Notes under the pieces: generated by a model
What the model was told of the DNA's origin: nothing
Database searches by the model: none
The model's input: the letters and a program-made list of their open reading frames with translations, nothing else
Shown: one piece after another, positions 43,583 through 52,900 of the stretch
Layout: the number at the start of each line of letters is the position of its first letter
Position numbering within the stretch: the first letter of the stretch is position 1
Position numbers and translations under genes: made by a program
Source: Bifidobacterium saguini DSM 23967
GTDB lineage: Bacteria; Actinomycetota; Actinomycetes; Actinomycetales; Bifidobacteriaceae
Reading direction: 5' to 3'
DNA length: 64,000 nt
Assembly (NCBI RefSeq): GCF_000741715.1
Contig: NZ_JGZN01000016.1
Span: forward strand, 62,001-126,000

Positions 43583-46500
43583 ATGGGGTTCAACAATGGT
43601 GCACTGGGGTCGCGGAGTCATGAACCGTCGGCTTCCGTGAACGGGAAAAGGAACGGGGTGCGCAGGACGCTGGCCGCGGCGGCCGCAGTGGCGACGCTCG
43701 CATCCGGCGGATTGGTCGCGGCGACCGCGTATGCGGGCGGTGGCGGCGGCAACGCCGGCGGCGGCGGTGTTACCGCCGATGGAAACTTCAACATCACGTG
43801 GCAGTATTCCGACAACGATAACGGCGGGTTCGGCCCGGCTTCGGACTGGCATTCCACGGAGAACGCGGTGAAGCTCGACTGGTATACGCTGGGCGGCAAC
43901 GCCGAGACGCTCATCGAGCAGGCCACCACCGAGGCGAACGACAACTGCCTGGCTCGTTTCGACGAATCCCATCCTGACCAGAAGGGTCAGGGCCAGTGCC
44001 GTGTGGTCGGCGTCGGCGTGGTCGGAGCCGCGAACACGCGCACGTGGAACGGCATCGGCGGCGCGACCCACAAGCTGTGGATGAAGTACTGGCATCAGGT
44101 CGTGGATAACGTGAATTTCTCCAACAACGGCTCAATCTATACCACGGCTACGGAGTTCACCGATCAGGCCGGCTGGAACGTGGATAAGATCGCGGACACG
44201 TACGCTCCCGATTACAAGAACGACGCGTCCACCGGTTCCATCGTCGTGATCGCGTTGAACCAGTACGAGCCACGGGGCGAGCAGCCGCCATCTCCGCCGT
44301 CGAAGACCATCGAGAAGGGCACTTCCGCGGATTCGATGGCGAACGAGACGGTGATCTCCACCGGGACCGGTCGTCTCGGCACGAAGATGACCATCAGCGA
44401 CACGATCGATCCGAACGGCATGGCGTACACGGTCACCGGGCAGAAGGTCATCGACACCACCGACGGCAACAAGGATGTGAGCGGCCAGTTCACGTTCAAC
44501 ACGAAGGATGGCGAGGCCGCGCCGGATAATGTGGCGACGGCCACGTGGAACGGCGGCGATCTGCCGGACTCCCACACGTTCGAGTATCATCTGACGATCA
44601 CCGTCTCCCAGCCTTCCACGTCGAAGGTCGTGGATACGCCGTCGGTCACGTGGAACGACAAGGGAACGGGTGACGTGGATTCGCATGAGTTCCCGACCTG
44701 GGAGCCGAATCCCGATAAGAGCTGGATCAAGTACTCGGATGGGAAGTGGCAGGCCGTCATCGATCCGGACGAGACCAACGCCACCGGCGCGGACAACGTG
44801 AAGCTGCTTGACGGCGACATCGTCGGCAGCGCGGTCAACGCGACCGTCGACGGTGGTCTGAAGGAGGCTCCGAAGAGCCTGACCATCACGGATGATTGGA
44901 CGAACGCCGATTACCTGGTCGACCGCAAGGGCGATATCAAGGTGTATGCGGCGGCCGCCGAACCGGATACCACCGAGACCGTCGAAGGCGTGACCGTGAA
45001 GCATATGACGAAGACCAGCGTCGCCGACATCGCCAACAAGGGGCTTGACGTCACCTCGAGCTTCGACATCACGGAGAACGGCACGGTCGTGACCGCCAGC
45101 GCGAAGAAGGCCTATCTGGCCAAGCTGAAGGGCATGAGCGGTCCGATCCAGTTGACCGTGATCGTCCCGTTCGTCGCCAACTTCGCCAACGGCAAGGGCG
45201 CGGAGCAGGTGCGTGAGGACTTCGGCAAGCAGCCGGGTGACGAGCTCACGTTCTGCACGAACCCGACCGACGCGAAGGATGAGTCCGGCCAGGCCCTGAC
45301 GAACAAGGGCGCCGAGACGGTGAACGACCAGACCGTGCCGACCAACGAGCCGAAGATCTGCGGCTACGTGCCGAAGGTGGAGAAGGATGTGGTCGCCGAA
45401 TCCTCGCAGGGCGGTGACCAGGATTCCGTGGACGGCAAGACCGTGTATCCGGGCCAGAAGGTCGAATACCAGCTGGACACGCAGCCGAACCTGCCGGCCG
45501 ATCTCGCCTACCTGGTGAAGAACGTCGTGTTCACCGACACGTACGACCAGTACCTCACGCCGGACAAGCAGACCGTCGAGATGATGGACCTCGCCACCGG
45601 CAAGGTCGTGTCCAAGAAGAAGTACGAGACCAAGTGGGATGAGGAGAACCACCTCTTCCAGCTGACCGTCACCGACCAGGATCTGATCGGCCAGTGGAAG
45701 GCCGGCGCGAATCCGCGCATCCAGATCCGTTTCGAGGGCACCGTGGCCGAGGACGCCCCGACCGACCACAAGGTGAACAACAGGTGGATGCTCACGTTGA
45801 ACAATTCACTGACCCCGTCGAACGAGGTGTTCAACCTGCCGCCCGACTTCACCCCGAAGAAGGACGTCACCCAGTCCGCCGAACAGGGTGATCCGACCAT
45901 CTCGATCGATGGGAAGACCCTGCTGCTCGGTGACACCGGCTACTACAAGGTCAGCATCGACGCCACGCGGAAAGACAATGCGTACAAGGTGTGGAGGCTC
46001 GGCGCGGTCGATGACTACGACGAGAAGTATCTGACCGTGGACCCGTCCAGGATCGAGATCATCGGAGCCGACGGCAAGGACTACACCAAGGCCTTCAACA
46101 TCCAGTTGCAGGATGGAATCGTGTACGCGTTCGCCAGGACCGTGGACACGGAGATCCCCGCCACCGGCGAGACCGTGAAGGGCGACCCGCAGCCGGCCGA
46201 TCTGAAGGCCTACTCGGAGATGACCGACAAGGATTACGATCCGCTCAAGGACCCGAGCATCGACCAGTCGCTGCTCGGCCAGGAGTACACGCTGACCATC
46301 CCCTACACCGTCTCAAAGGTGGATGACGGCTACGTGGTGAAGAACACCGCCACGCAGATCGTCAACAACGTGAAGAAGGAGACCAACACGGTGTCCAATC
46401 CGTTGAAGCCGATCAACCCGGTGAAGGATGTGACCGTGAAGGTCGGCGGCGAAAGCGTGGATGGCAAGAGCATCTACCTGGATTCCACGTTCCTCTACCA

Positions 46501-47596
46501 GCTTGACAGCTCCGTCATCCCGGCCGACCGCGCCTACCAGCAGGTCGCCAACTGGGGTGTGGACGACCAGTTGGATCCCGCGTACGACGAGCTGACCGGC
46601 CAGTGGGCCGTTTACGCGGCACGCGACCTGTACCAGGATGGCAACGTGATCGCGAAGAAGGGTGAAAGGATCGCCGGCAGCGGCTTCGACAGCTCGAAGC
46701 TCGGCGGGGACCTGTTCACCGCCACGCTCGACAAGACGACCGGCAAGGTGACGATCACCGCCACCCAGACGTATCTGGATCTCGTCTCCAAGGACACCGC
46801 TCATGAGCAGGCATGGCGCGCCTACCTGCAGGTCAAGCGCGTCAAGGTCACGGACCGTCACGAGAACGTGTTCACCGAGCATTACAACGGCAAGGCCCTC
46901 GTGAGCAACATCGTGTGGACCCGCACCCCGGATCTCACCCCGAGCCTGAATATCGAGAAGTGGGACAAGAAGAGCGGCTTCCCGGCCGGCGACCGCGACG
47001 ATTCCAAGGACGCGCTGAAGGGCGCCAAGGACGGTGACGTGATCGTGTTCACCATCACCAACACGTCCAAGGACGAGGATGGTCACGGCGCATGGTTCAA
47101 GGCATCCGATCTGAAGCTCACGGATCAGACGATCGTCGGTGACGGCACCGTCACCGACCTGAAGTACCCGTCGAACTGGGACACGCTCGTGCTGAAGCCC
47201 GGCGACCATGTGGACGTGGAAGGCACCCTCACCGGGTTCACCTCCGCGAACCATACTGATCGTGCCAAGGTGACCGGCACCCCGCTCGTCTCCTGCCCCG
47301 CCACCGACGCCAACCCGTTCGGCGGCCAGTCCGATGATTCCACCGGTTCCGCCGGGGAGACCACCGGGTTGAAGCAGGTGACCATCGACGGTCAGACCCG
47401 TTGCGAGGACACGAAGGTCGAATCCAACACGGATGACTGGAACGGCGTCAACGGATTCCTGTCCACCACCGGTGCGGGCATCCTGCCGGTCGTGATCGCG
47501 GCCATCGCCCTGCTCGTCGCAGGTGGCGTCGGCCTCGTTCTGACACAGCGTCGCGGCATGGCCGAATCCTGCCAGCCGGCGCATTCCGCCAAGTGA
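43583..47596 (+). CDS. Large wall-anchored adhesin with AgI/II-like isopeptide domains
   Basis: 1337 residues. A twin-arginine-free signal peptide (about residues 28-50, ending ATAYA) is followed by a Gly-rich stretch and an N-terminal domain with tryptophans and paired cysteines. Three or more related domains follow, each opening with a K-D-V strand and a DGKT-type turn (EKDVVAESSQGGDQDSVDGKT near 600; PKKDVTQSAEQGDPTISIDGKT near 760; VKDVTVKVGGESVDGKS near 950), like the C-terminal isopeptide domains of streptococcal antigen I/II. The anchor LSTTG, a hydrophobic helix and RRG tail end it. ATG 43583 has AGGAGG; the upstream frame is open but unsupported. Confidence 0.85.
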   Translation: MGFNNGALGSRSHEPSASVNGKRNGVRRTLAAAAAVATLASGGLVAATAYAGGGGGNAGGGGVTADGNFNITWQYSDNDNGGFGPASDWHSTENAVKLDWYTLGGNAETLIEQATTEANDNCLARFDESHPDQKGQGQCRVVGVGVVGAANTRTWNGIGGATHKLWMKYWHQVVDNVNFSNNGSIYTTATEFTDQAGWNVDKIADTYAPDYKNDASTGSIVVIALNQYEPRGEQPPSPPSKTIEKGTSADSMANETVISTGTGRLGTKMTISDTIDPNGMAYTVTGQKVIDTTDGNKDVSGQFTFNTKDGEAAPDNVATATWNGGDLPDSHTFEYHLTITVSQPSTSKVVDTPSVTWNDKGTGDVDSHEFPTWEPNPDKSWIKYSDGKWQAVIDPDETNATGADNVKLLDGDIVGSAVNATVDGGLKEAPKSLTITDDWTNADYLVDRKGDIKVYAAAAEPDTTETVEGVTVKHMTKTSVADIANKGLDVTSSFDITENGTVVTASAKKAYLAKLKGMSGPIQLTVIVPFVANFANGKGAEQVREDFGKQPGDELTFCTNPTDAKDESGQALTNKGAETVNDQTVPTNEPKICGYVPKVEKDVVAESSQGGDQDSVDGKTVYPGQKVEYQLDTQPNLPADLAYLVKNVVFTDTYDQYLTPDKQTVEMMDLATGKVVSKKKYETKWDEENHLFQLTVTDQDLIGQWKAGANPRIQIRFEGTVAEDAPTDHKVNNRWMLTLNNSLTPSNEVFNLPPDFTPKKDVTQSAEQGDPTISIDGKTLLLGDTGYYKVSIDATRKDNAYKVWRLGAVDDYDEKYLTVDPSRIEIIGADGKDYTKAFNIQLQDGIVYAFARTVDTEIPATGETVKGDPQPADLKAYSEMTDKDYDPLKDPSIDQSLLGQEYTLTIPYTVSKVDDGYVVKNTATQIVNNVKKETNTVSNPLKPINPVKDVTVKVGGESVDGKSIYLDSTFLYQLDSSVIPADRAYQQVANWGVDDQLDPAYDELTGQWAVYAARDLYQDGNVIAKKGERIAGSGFDSSKLGGDLFTATLDKTTGKVTITATQTYLDLVSKDTAHEQAWRAYLQVKRVKVTDRHENVFTEHYNGKALVSNIVWTRTPDLTPSLNIEKWDKKSGFPAGDRDDSKDALKGAKDGDVIVFTITNTSKDEDGHGAWFKASDLKLTDQTIVGDGTVTDLKYPSNWDTLVLKPGDHVDVEGTLTGFTSANHTDRAKVTGTPLVSCPATDANPFGGQSDDSTGSAGETTGLKQVTIDGQTRCEDTKVESNTDDWNGVNGFLSTTGAGILPVVIAAIALLVAGGVGLVLTQRRGMAESCQPAHSAK

Positions 47597-47602
47597 CATC
47601 AA

Positions 47603-47625
47603 GCCCCGGGCCCTCGGCCCGGGGC
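47603..47625 (+). terminator. GC-rich hairpin after the AgI/II-like gene
   Basis: GCCCCGGGCC and GGCCCGGGGC form a perfect 10-bp stem with a 3-nt loop, 6 nt past the stop. No T-run. Confidence 0.6.
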
Positions 47626-47654
47626 CGTTCCGGCATTTTGATGCCATAACAGAC

Positions 47655-47700
47655 ACCGCTGGTCCTCTCCTTGCTCATGCACTCGGAGAGGACCAGCGGT
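47655..47700. promoter_or_regulatory. 16-bp perfect inverted repeat in the leader of the pilin-like gene
   Basis: ACCGCTGGTCCTCTCC (47655-47670) pairs with GGAGAGGACCAGCGGT (47685-47700) across a 14-nt loop. It lies 130 nt upstream of the pilin-like ATG. It may be a terminator-like attenuator or an operator. Confidence 0.5.
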
Positions 47701-47829
47701 GACCCGTTTTGCCGCATCCGGGCGACGATCCAAGAGGTTCGACCCCTCTGAACGGGACGCACAGGGAAGTGACGAACTGTCATTCCACGTCACCTTCCTC
47801 AAATCCAGGAATGAAAGGAGACAGGGATT

Positions 47830-49596
47830 ATGCCTATCGGTACGAAACGGCTCATGGCGACGGCCTGCATGGCGGCCATGATGCTCACGGGAATCGGAGT
47901 CGTTTCCGGCAGCGCGTATGCGGCTTCGGAGACGATCACCCTGCAGGGTGCGGATGGGGCCTCGTTGGCGGGTCACACGTTCAACGTCTATCAGATCGGC
48001 TCGTATACGGGCGTCGAACTGGATGGGAGCACGATCAGCGGGCTCGGCGTCACGGGTTCGGACGCGTCGAACGCGTGGGCCGCGGACGCGATCAGGATCG
48101 CGAACGCGTATACGACGGACACGTCGGATGACATCAGGGATGTGGCGGGCTATGATTCCGCGGGCGACATCGCCGCGATCCGCATGGATGAGACCAGCCA
48201 ACTGTCGAACATCCAGGCCGCGTTGAACGCGTCCGGCAAGAAACCCTCGCCGATCACGGGCGGCGCGGATCTGACCGGCAATGACGCGACCCTGGAGGTC
48301 ACGGTGCCGGAGGCCGGATTGTATTACGTCACGGATTCGGCCGGCATGCCTTTGATCGTCGGCACGAAGGCGGGTGCTGGCGAGCATATGAAGGATCAGG
48401 CGGATCGTGCTTTGGGCGTGGCCGTCATCAAATCCAAGTCCGTGGACACGGACAAGAAGGTCGTCCTGGAGCGTGACGGCAAGCAGGTCGTCAGGCAGGG
48501 CGACACCGCGGATCCGGCGTCCGCCACCCTGGGCGACACGGTGACGCACACGATCGATACGACGGTCCCGACCACGGCCGTCAAGTTCAAGCTCACCGAC
48601 ACGCCGTCGGGCGAAACCTATGTGAAAGGCAGCCTGAAGGTCGTGTTGGCGAAGGATTCCACTGATGTGACGAAATCCGTGACCCTGTATGACGGTTCCA
48701 CGCAGAACAACGCGACCATACTGCCGGGCGACAATACGATGCTTCAGGCGGATGGCACGGCCGCCGACCCGGATATCACGGTGCCGGCCGGCGGTTGGGC
48801 GATGGATCTGACCCCGTTGATCGCGTCGAACGGCGGCGCGAAGATCACCGTCTCCTACCAGAGCGTCATCAGCGGGAACGCGGACGGGAAGCCGGCGGAG
48901 AACACGGTCGTGTCGCACGGCGTGTTCCAGGACGGCAACCAGTACACGATCGTCGACTCGGATGACAAGGTGGACGTGGAATCCTACGGGTTCACGCTGG
49001 CGAAGACCGACGCGGAATCCACCGTCAACATCCCCCCGCAGGCCGCGAATGCGACGGATACGGCCAACTATCTGAACGGCGCCGGATTCCAGATCCAGGA
49101 CGGCGACGGCGACTGGCTGACCCGGGACAAGACCACCGGCGCATGGTCGAAGGCCAAGGATCAGCAGACGGCCACCACGTTCGTCACCGGCGACACCAAC
49201 ATGGATGGCACGGTCGACTCCACGGATGATGCGGCCGGCAAGGGCCTGATCGAATTCACCGGCCTGGGGGCCGGCACGTACACGGTCACCGAAACCAAGG
49301 CGCCGAAGGGGTACGCGTCCTGGGCGATGCCGTCCCTGACGGTCACGATCGACGACGCGGGCACCATCACCTACCAGGGCAAGGACCAGCCCGGATTGAC
49401 CAGCACGGTATCCAACGATGAGGTGCAGGTGAAGAACATCGCCAACCTCACCCAACTGCCGCAGACCGGCGGCGCATTGGCCGCCATGTTCTGGATCGTC
49501 GTATCCGCCCCCGTGTGGGGTGCGGGTCTCACGCTCACGGTGAAGGCGTTGAAGGATCGTCGCGATCTGGCCGCCGCGGGCGGGATCCGCGCCTGA
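47830..49596 (+). CDS. LPQTG-anchored pilin-like protein with fimbrial isopeptide and SpaA-like domains
   Basis: 588 residues. Signal peptide ends near ATMCM...SGSAYA (residue 32). The N-terminal domain and the middle domain (KKVVLERDGKQVVRQGDTADPASATLGDTVTHTIDTTVPTT, about 220-260) match the isopeptide-forming fimbrial D2 type. A SpaA/Cna-B-like domain near 390-530 ends in the E-box YTVTETKAPKGYA. The sorting signal LPQTGG, a hydrophobic helix and a KDRRDLAAA tail finish it. It should be polymerised or anchored by the class C sortase at 55854. AAAGGAGA precedes the start, and a terminator follows at 49615. Confidence 0.87.
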   Translation: MPIGTKRLMATACMAAMMLTGIGVVSGSAYAASETITLQGADGASLAGHTFNVYQIGSYTGVELDGSTISGLGVTGSDASNAWAADAIRIANAYTTDTSDDIRDVAGYDSAGDIAAIRMDETSQLSNIQAALNASGKKPSPITGGADLTGNDATLEVTVPEAGLYYVTDSAGMPLIVGTKAGAGEHMKDQADRALGVAVIKSKSVDTDKKVVLERDGKQVVRQGDTADPASATLGDTVTHTIDTTVPTTAVKFKLTDTPSGETYVKGSLKVVLAKDSTDVTKSVTLYDGSTQNNATILPGDNTMLQADGTAADPDITVPAGGWAMDLTPLIASNGGAKITVSYQSVISGNADGKPAENTVVSHGVFQDGNQYTIVDSDDKVDVESYGFTLAKTDAESTVNIPPQAANATDTANYLNGAGFQIQDGDGDWLTRDKTTGAWSKAKDQQTATTFVTGDTNMDGTVDSTDDAAGKGLIEFTGLGAGTYTVTETKAPKGYASWAMPSLTVTIDDAGTITYQGKDQPGLTSTVSNDEVQVKNIANLTQLPQTGGALAAMFWIVVSAPVWGAGLTLTVKALKDRRDLAAAGGIRA

Positions 49597-49614
49597 TCCA
49601 GCGGATCCGCACCA

Positions 49615-49667
49615 GGGGTGCGGGTGTTTCCGTGAAGGGGTTTCGGAAAGCCCCGCACCCCGTTTTT
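49615..49667 (+). terminator. Terminator after the pilin-like gene
   Basis: GGGGTGCGGG (49615-49624) and CCCGCACCCC (49652-49661) form the outer stem, with an inner TTTCCG/CGGAAA pair, followed by GTTTTT. It ends pilin transcription before the large adhesin. Confidence 0.8.
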
Positions 49668-49705
49668 CATCCGTTTGTTGTAGGGGAATCTCTCAAGGAG
49701 AAGCA

Positions 49706-49962
49706 ATGAGGAGACCATTAACACGATTGGCCGCCGGAGTCGCGTCCGTCGCGATCCTGCTGACGGGCGGCATGATCGCCGCGGGCACGGCGAACGCGGA
49801 CGAGCCGAGCCTGCAGGCCGTGAAACAGATGGCCGACACGCTCACGGGCCGGGTGAGGGAGGCCGCCGCGCAGGCCGTGTCAGCCACGCGCGCGACCGCG
49901 GATTCGACCGTGGCGTATCCGCGGTCGCTGGTGAACGGGGGCTTCGACTATCTGCCGACGGC
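49706..49962 (+). pseudogene. Out-of-frame signal peptide and start of the large LPYTG adhesin
   Basis: ATG 49706 with AAGGAG starts a good signal peptide (RLAAGVASVAILLTGGMIAAGTANA). The frame continues as AYPRSLVNGGFDYLP, which is the beginning of the adhesin's first module, and then loses the frame near position 49960. The following frame (GWDTISPHAGDGGGKYTSI...) carries on the same module and is open to 55854. One base appears to be missing in ACGGCGGCTGGG. Possible causes are a real frameshift, a slippage switch or a sequencing error. Confidence 0.7.
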
Positions 49963-52900
49963 GGCTGGGATACGATCAGCCCGCATGCGGGCGACGGCGG
50001 CGGCAAGTACACGAGCATCGACCCGATCAACGGCCAGTACATGTACGATACGTTCAACGATGCGCGCGCATGGCGCGACTGGACCGGTTTCAACGCCTCC
50101 AGGTTCGGGTGGACGTCCGATCAGGAGGGAGGACAGCCGCAGGGCAACGGCCTGACCGACCATAAGGGCAGCGTCGAACTGCAGCGGGATTCCGCGACCG
50201 GCAACACGTACGCGGAAATCGTGGGCAGCGAAATCAACAAGAGCATCCTGCAGAGGATCGACACGCGGAACAATACGGACGCGGTGTACACGATCCGGTT
50301 CGACCACGCCGCGTTGAGCAGCGAGCATGCGGATTCGATGCAGGCTTTGGTCAACGGGAAGCCGGTCGAGGTGACGCGCGTCACCAGCAACCTGGCCGGC
50401 GATCCGACCGGCTGGAGGGGCACGGACATCGTCACGCACGCGACGAACGGCAACCGTTTCCACCACGACGGCCAGTGGGCGACCTATGAGGGGCAGGTCA
50501 CGATCCCCGCGAACACGCCCGTCAGCACGTTCAGCTTCAAAGCCCTGAACAACGTGGACCCGTCGAAGGGCAACCTGATCGACAACCTGACGTTCACCAT
50601 CGCCTACAAGCTCGACTACGATGCGAACGGCGGCGCAAAGAGCGACGCGAGCCGGATCAGCTCGAAGACCACCGGCGAATCCGCCGAGACCACGGGCAAG
50701 GTGAAGACCATCCAGGATTCCTCCAGCCTCCCGGCGAACGCGGTGGCCGTGGCGGATGCGGGGCATGAGAACCTGGTCAATGGGGACTTCGAATATCCGG
50801 CGGACGCGGCCAAGGGCGTCGACAACCCGGTGTGGACGGCGATCACGCCCGACGGGAAACGGTATACGGGCTGCGTCACCGACCAATGGCAGCCGATCAG
50901 CGGATTCGACAAGTCGAGGTTCGGCTGGTCGAGCAGCCAGACCAGCGGCTCCTACCAGGGGTGCGGCGTCAACCAGCGTGCCGCGGGAGCCGTGGAACTC
51001 CAGGTCGACAATGACGGAAACCAGTATGCGGAACTGACCGCCGCGCAGGCGGGCACCGCGATCTACCAGGATGTTGCCACCACGCCGGGCGTCGCCTACA
51101 CGTGGACGCTGAAGCACGCGAGCCTGACCGGCGAGCATGCGGACAGCATGCAGGTGCTCATCGGCCAGCCCGGCCATGAGACCGCGCAGGAGGCGGAACG
51201 CGTCACGTCGAACGGGCACGGGGATACGACCGGCCCGGTCGGCACCACGATCACCACCAAGACCACGAACACGGATTCATTGGATCACGCGGACCAGTGG
51301 GAGACGTACACGGGCACCTACGTGGCCACGTCCACCACCACCCGGTTCACGTTCAAGAGCCTGTCCGACTGGAGCCAGGTGAAAGGCAACCTGCTGGACG
51401 ATGTGAGCTTCAAGACCGCCTACAAGCTGAACTATCAGGGCAACGGCGGTGAAGGCGAGACCCCGTCCTCCTCGAAGGCGGATTCCACGCAACCCGCCGC
51501 ATTCAAGTCCGCGAACGCGAAGACCAACGGCACCGTGAAGCCGATCGCCGACAAGACCGTGAAGGTTCCCTCCTATGATCTGGAGACGTCGGATGTTCCG
51601 GGCCAGTATCGTGATTTCATCCTCGACACCACCAAGGTCAAGCTCAGCGACGTGAAGTTCGCTTCCGGCCAATGGCTGGAGACCACGTATCAGGGTCATG
51701 ATGCGTACTGGCCGCTGACCGGGGATGCGTACCTGACCATCCCGAACGTGGGATCATGGACGAATCCGCAGGGAGCCTCCCACACGATCGACGCGACCGT
51801 CAGCCTCGCCTCATGGAACGGCGGCTATGTCGGCGATTGGAACGGTCATGATTTCTGGCTGTTCGCCGAACAGCGTTCCGATGACATCCCCTCCAAGGTG
51901 ACGAAGGCGTTGGGCGGTGTCGACACGTCGAAGCGTTCCGGCAATTCTTGGACCGTGAGGTTCACCTACTCGGATGGCACGCCGGTACCCGACACGTTCA
52001 AGGGCGTCACCGGTTTCAACGACCTCGACGGGCAGGACGCGAATCCGAGCATTCCGTTCGAGGGAGTGGAACTGCTCTCCGGTTTCGACGGGGCCTACAA
52101 GACCCGTGACGCGGAATTGGTCTCCTACGGGACGAACGGCTACGCGGGCTACAAGCGTGATGCGGGCGACGAATCGAACCTTGACGGCGAGATCCAGGTC
52201 AGGCATCGTCTGGCCGCCACGTGGACCGGAGCGTCGTTCACGTTCGGCTACAACATGGATGCGAGCTACCACGGCAACGCGAAGACCACGTTCGGCGTTC
52301 CCGTGACCCGCACCCAGGTGCTCACCTACAACGGCAACGGAGGTACGGGCAAGGTCCCGTCGCACACGGATTCGGATATGGTCGAAACCGCGAACGCGAA
52401 GACCAATGGCACCGTGAGGCTCGCTGCCGATTCGACCGGCAAGGTTCCGGTCTATGATCTCGAATCCACGGATGTTCCGGGCCAGTATCGTGATTTCATC
52501 CTCGACACGACGAAGACCAGGCTCGCGGATGCGCGGTTCGATTCGGATTGGGTGACGTCCAAGGACGAAAGCGGCGGAAACCTGTACTGGCCGACCAGGC
52601 TGGGCGCGTCCGTCACCCTGCCTGATGTGGGTTCGTGGACGGATCCGCAGGGCGTGAGCCACCGGATCAATGCGACTCTTGCGTTGAAGGAGTGGAACGG
52701 CGGCAACATCGGCCAGTTGAACAGTTTCGACGCGAACAACAAGATCGTGGGCGACGGCCTGTTCTGGATCAACGTCGTCTACCGGAACGATGACGTGCCC
52801 GCCCAGGTGCGCAGGAGTCTGGGCGGCATCGACATGTCACGGCGCGTCGGCTGCCAGTGGACCGTCAGCTTCACCTACGAGGACGGCACCAGCGTACCGG

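Noticed and set aside
44132..45769. A 545-codon open frame opposite the AgI/II-like gene, and a similar one at 47599-49455
   Set aside because: Both are antisense to well supported wall-protein genes and show no signal, domain or start site.
49934..49940. The G5 run in the first adhesin module as the frameshift site
   Set aside because: The frame remains correct through NGGFDYLP after the run; the shift occurs some 20 nt further on.
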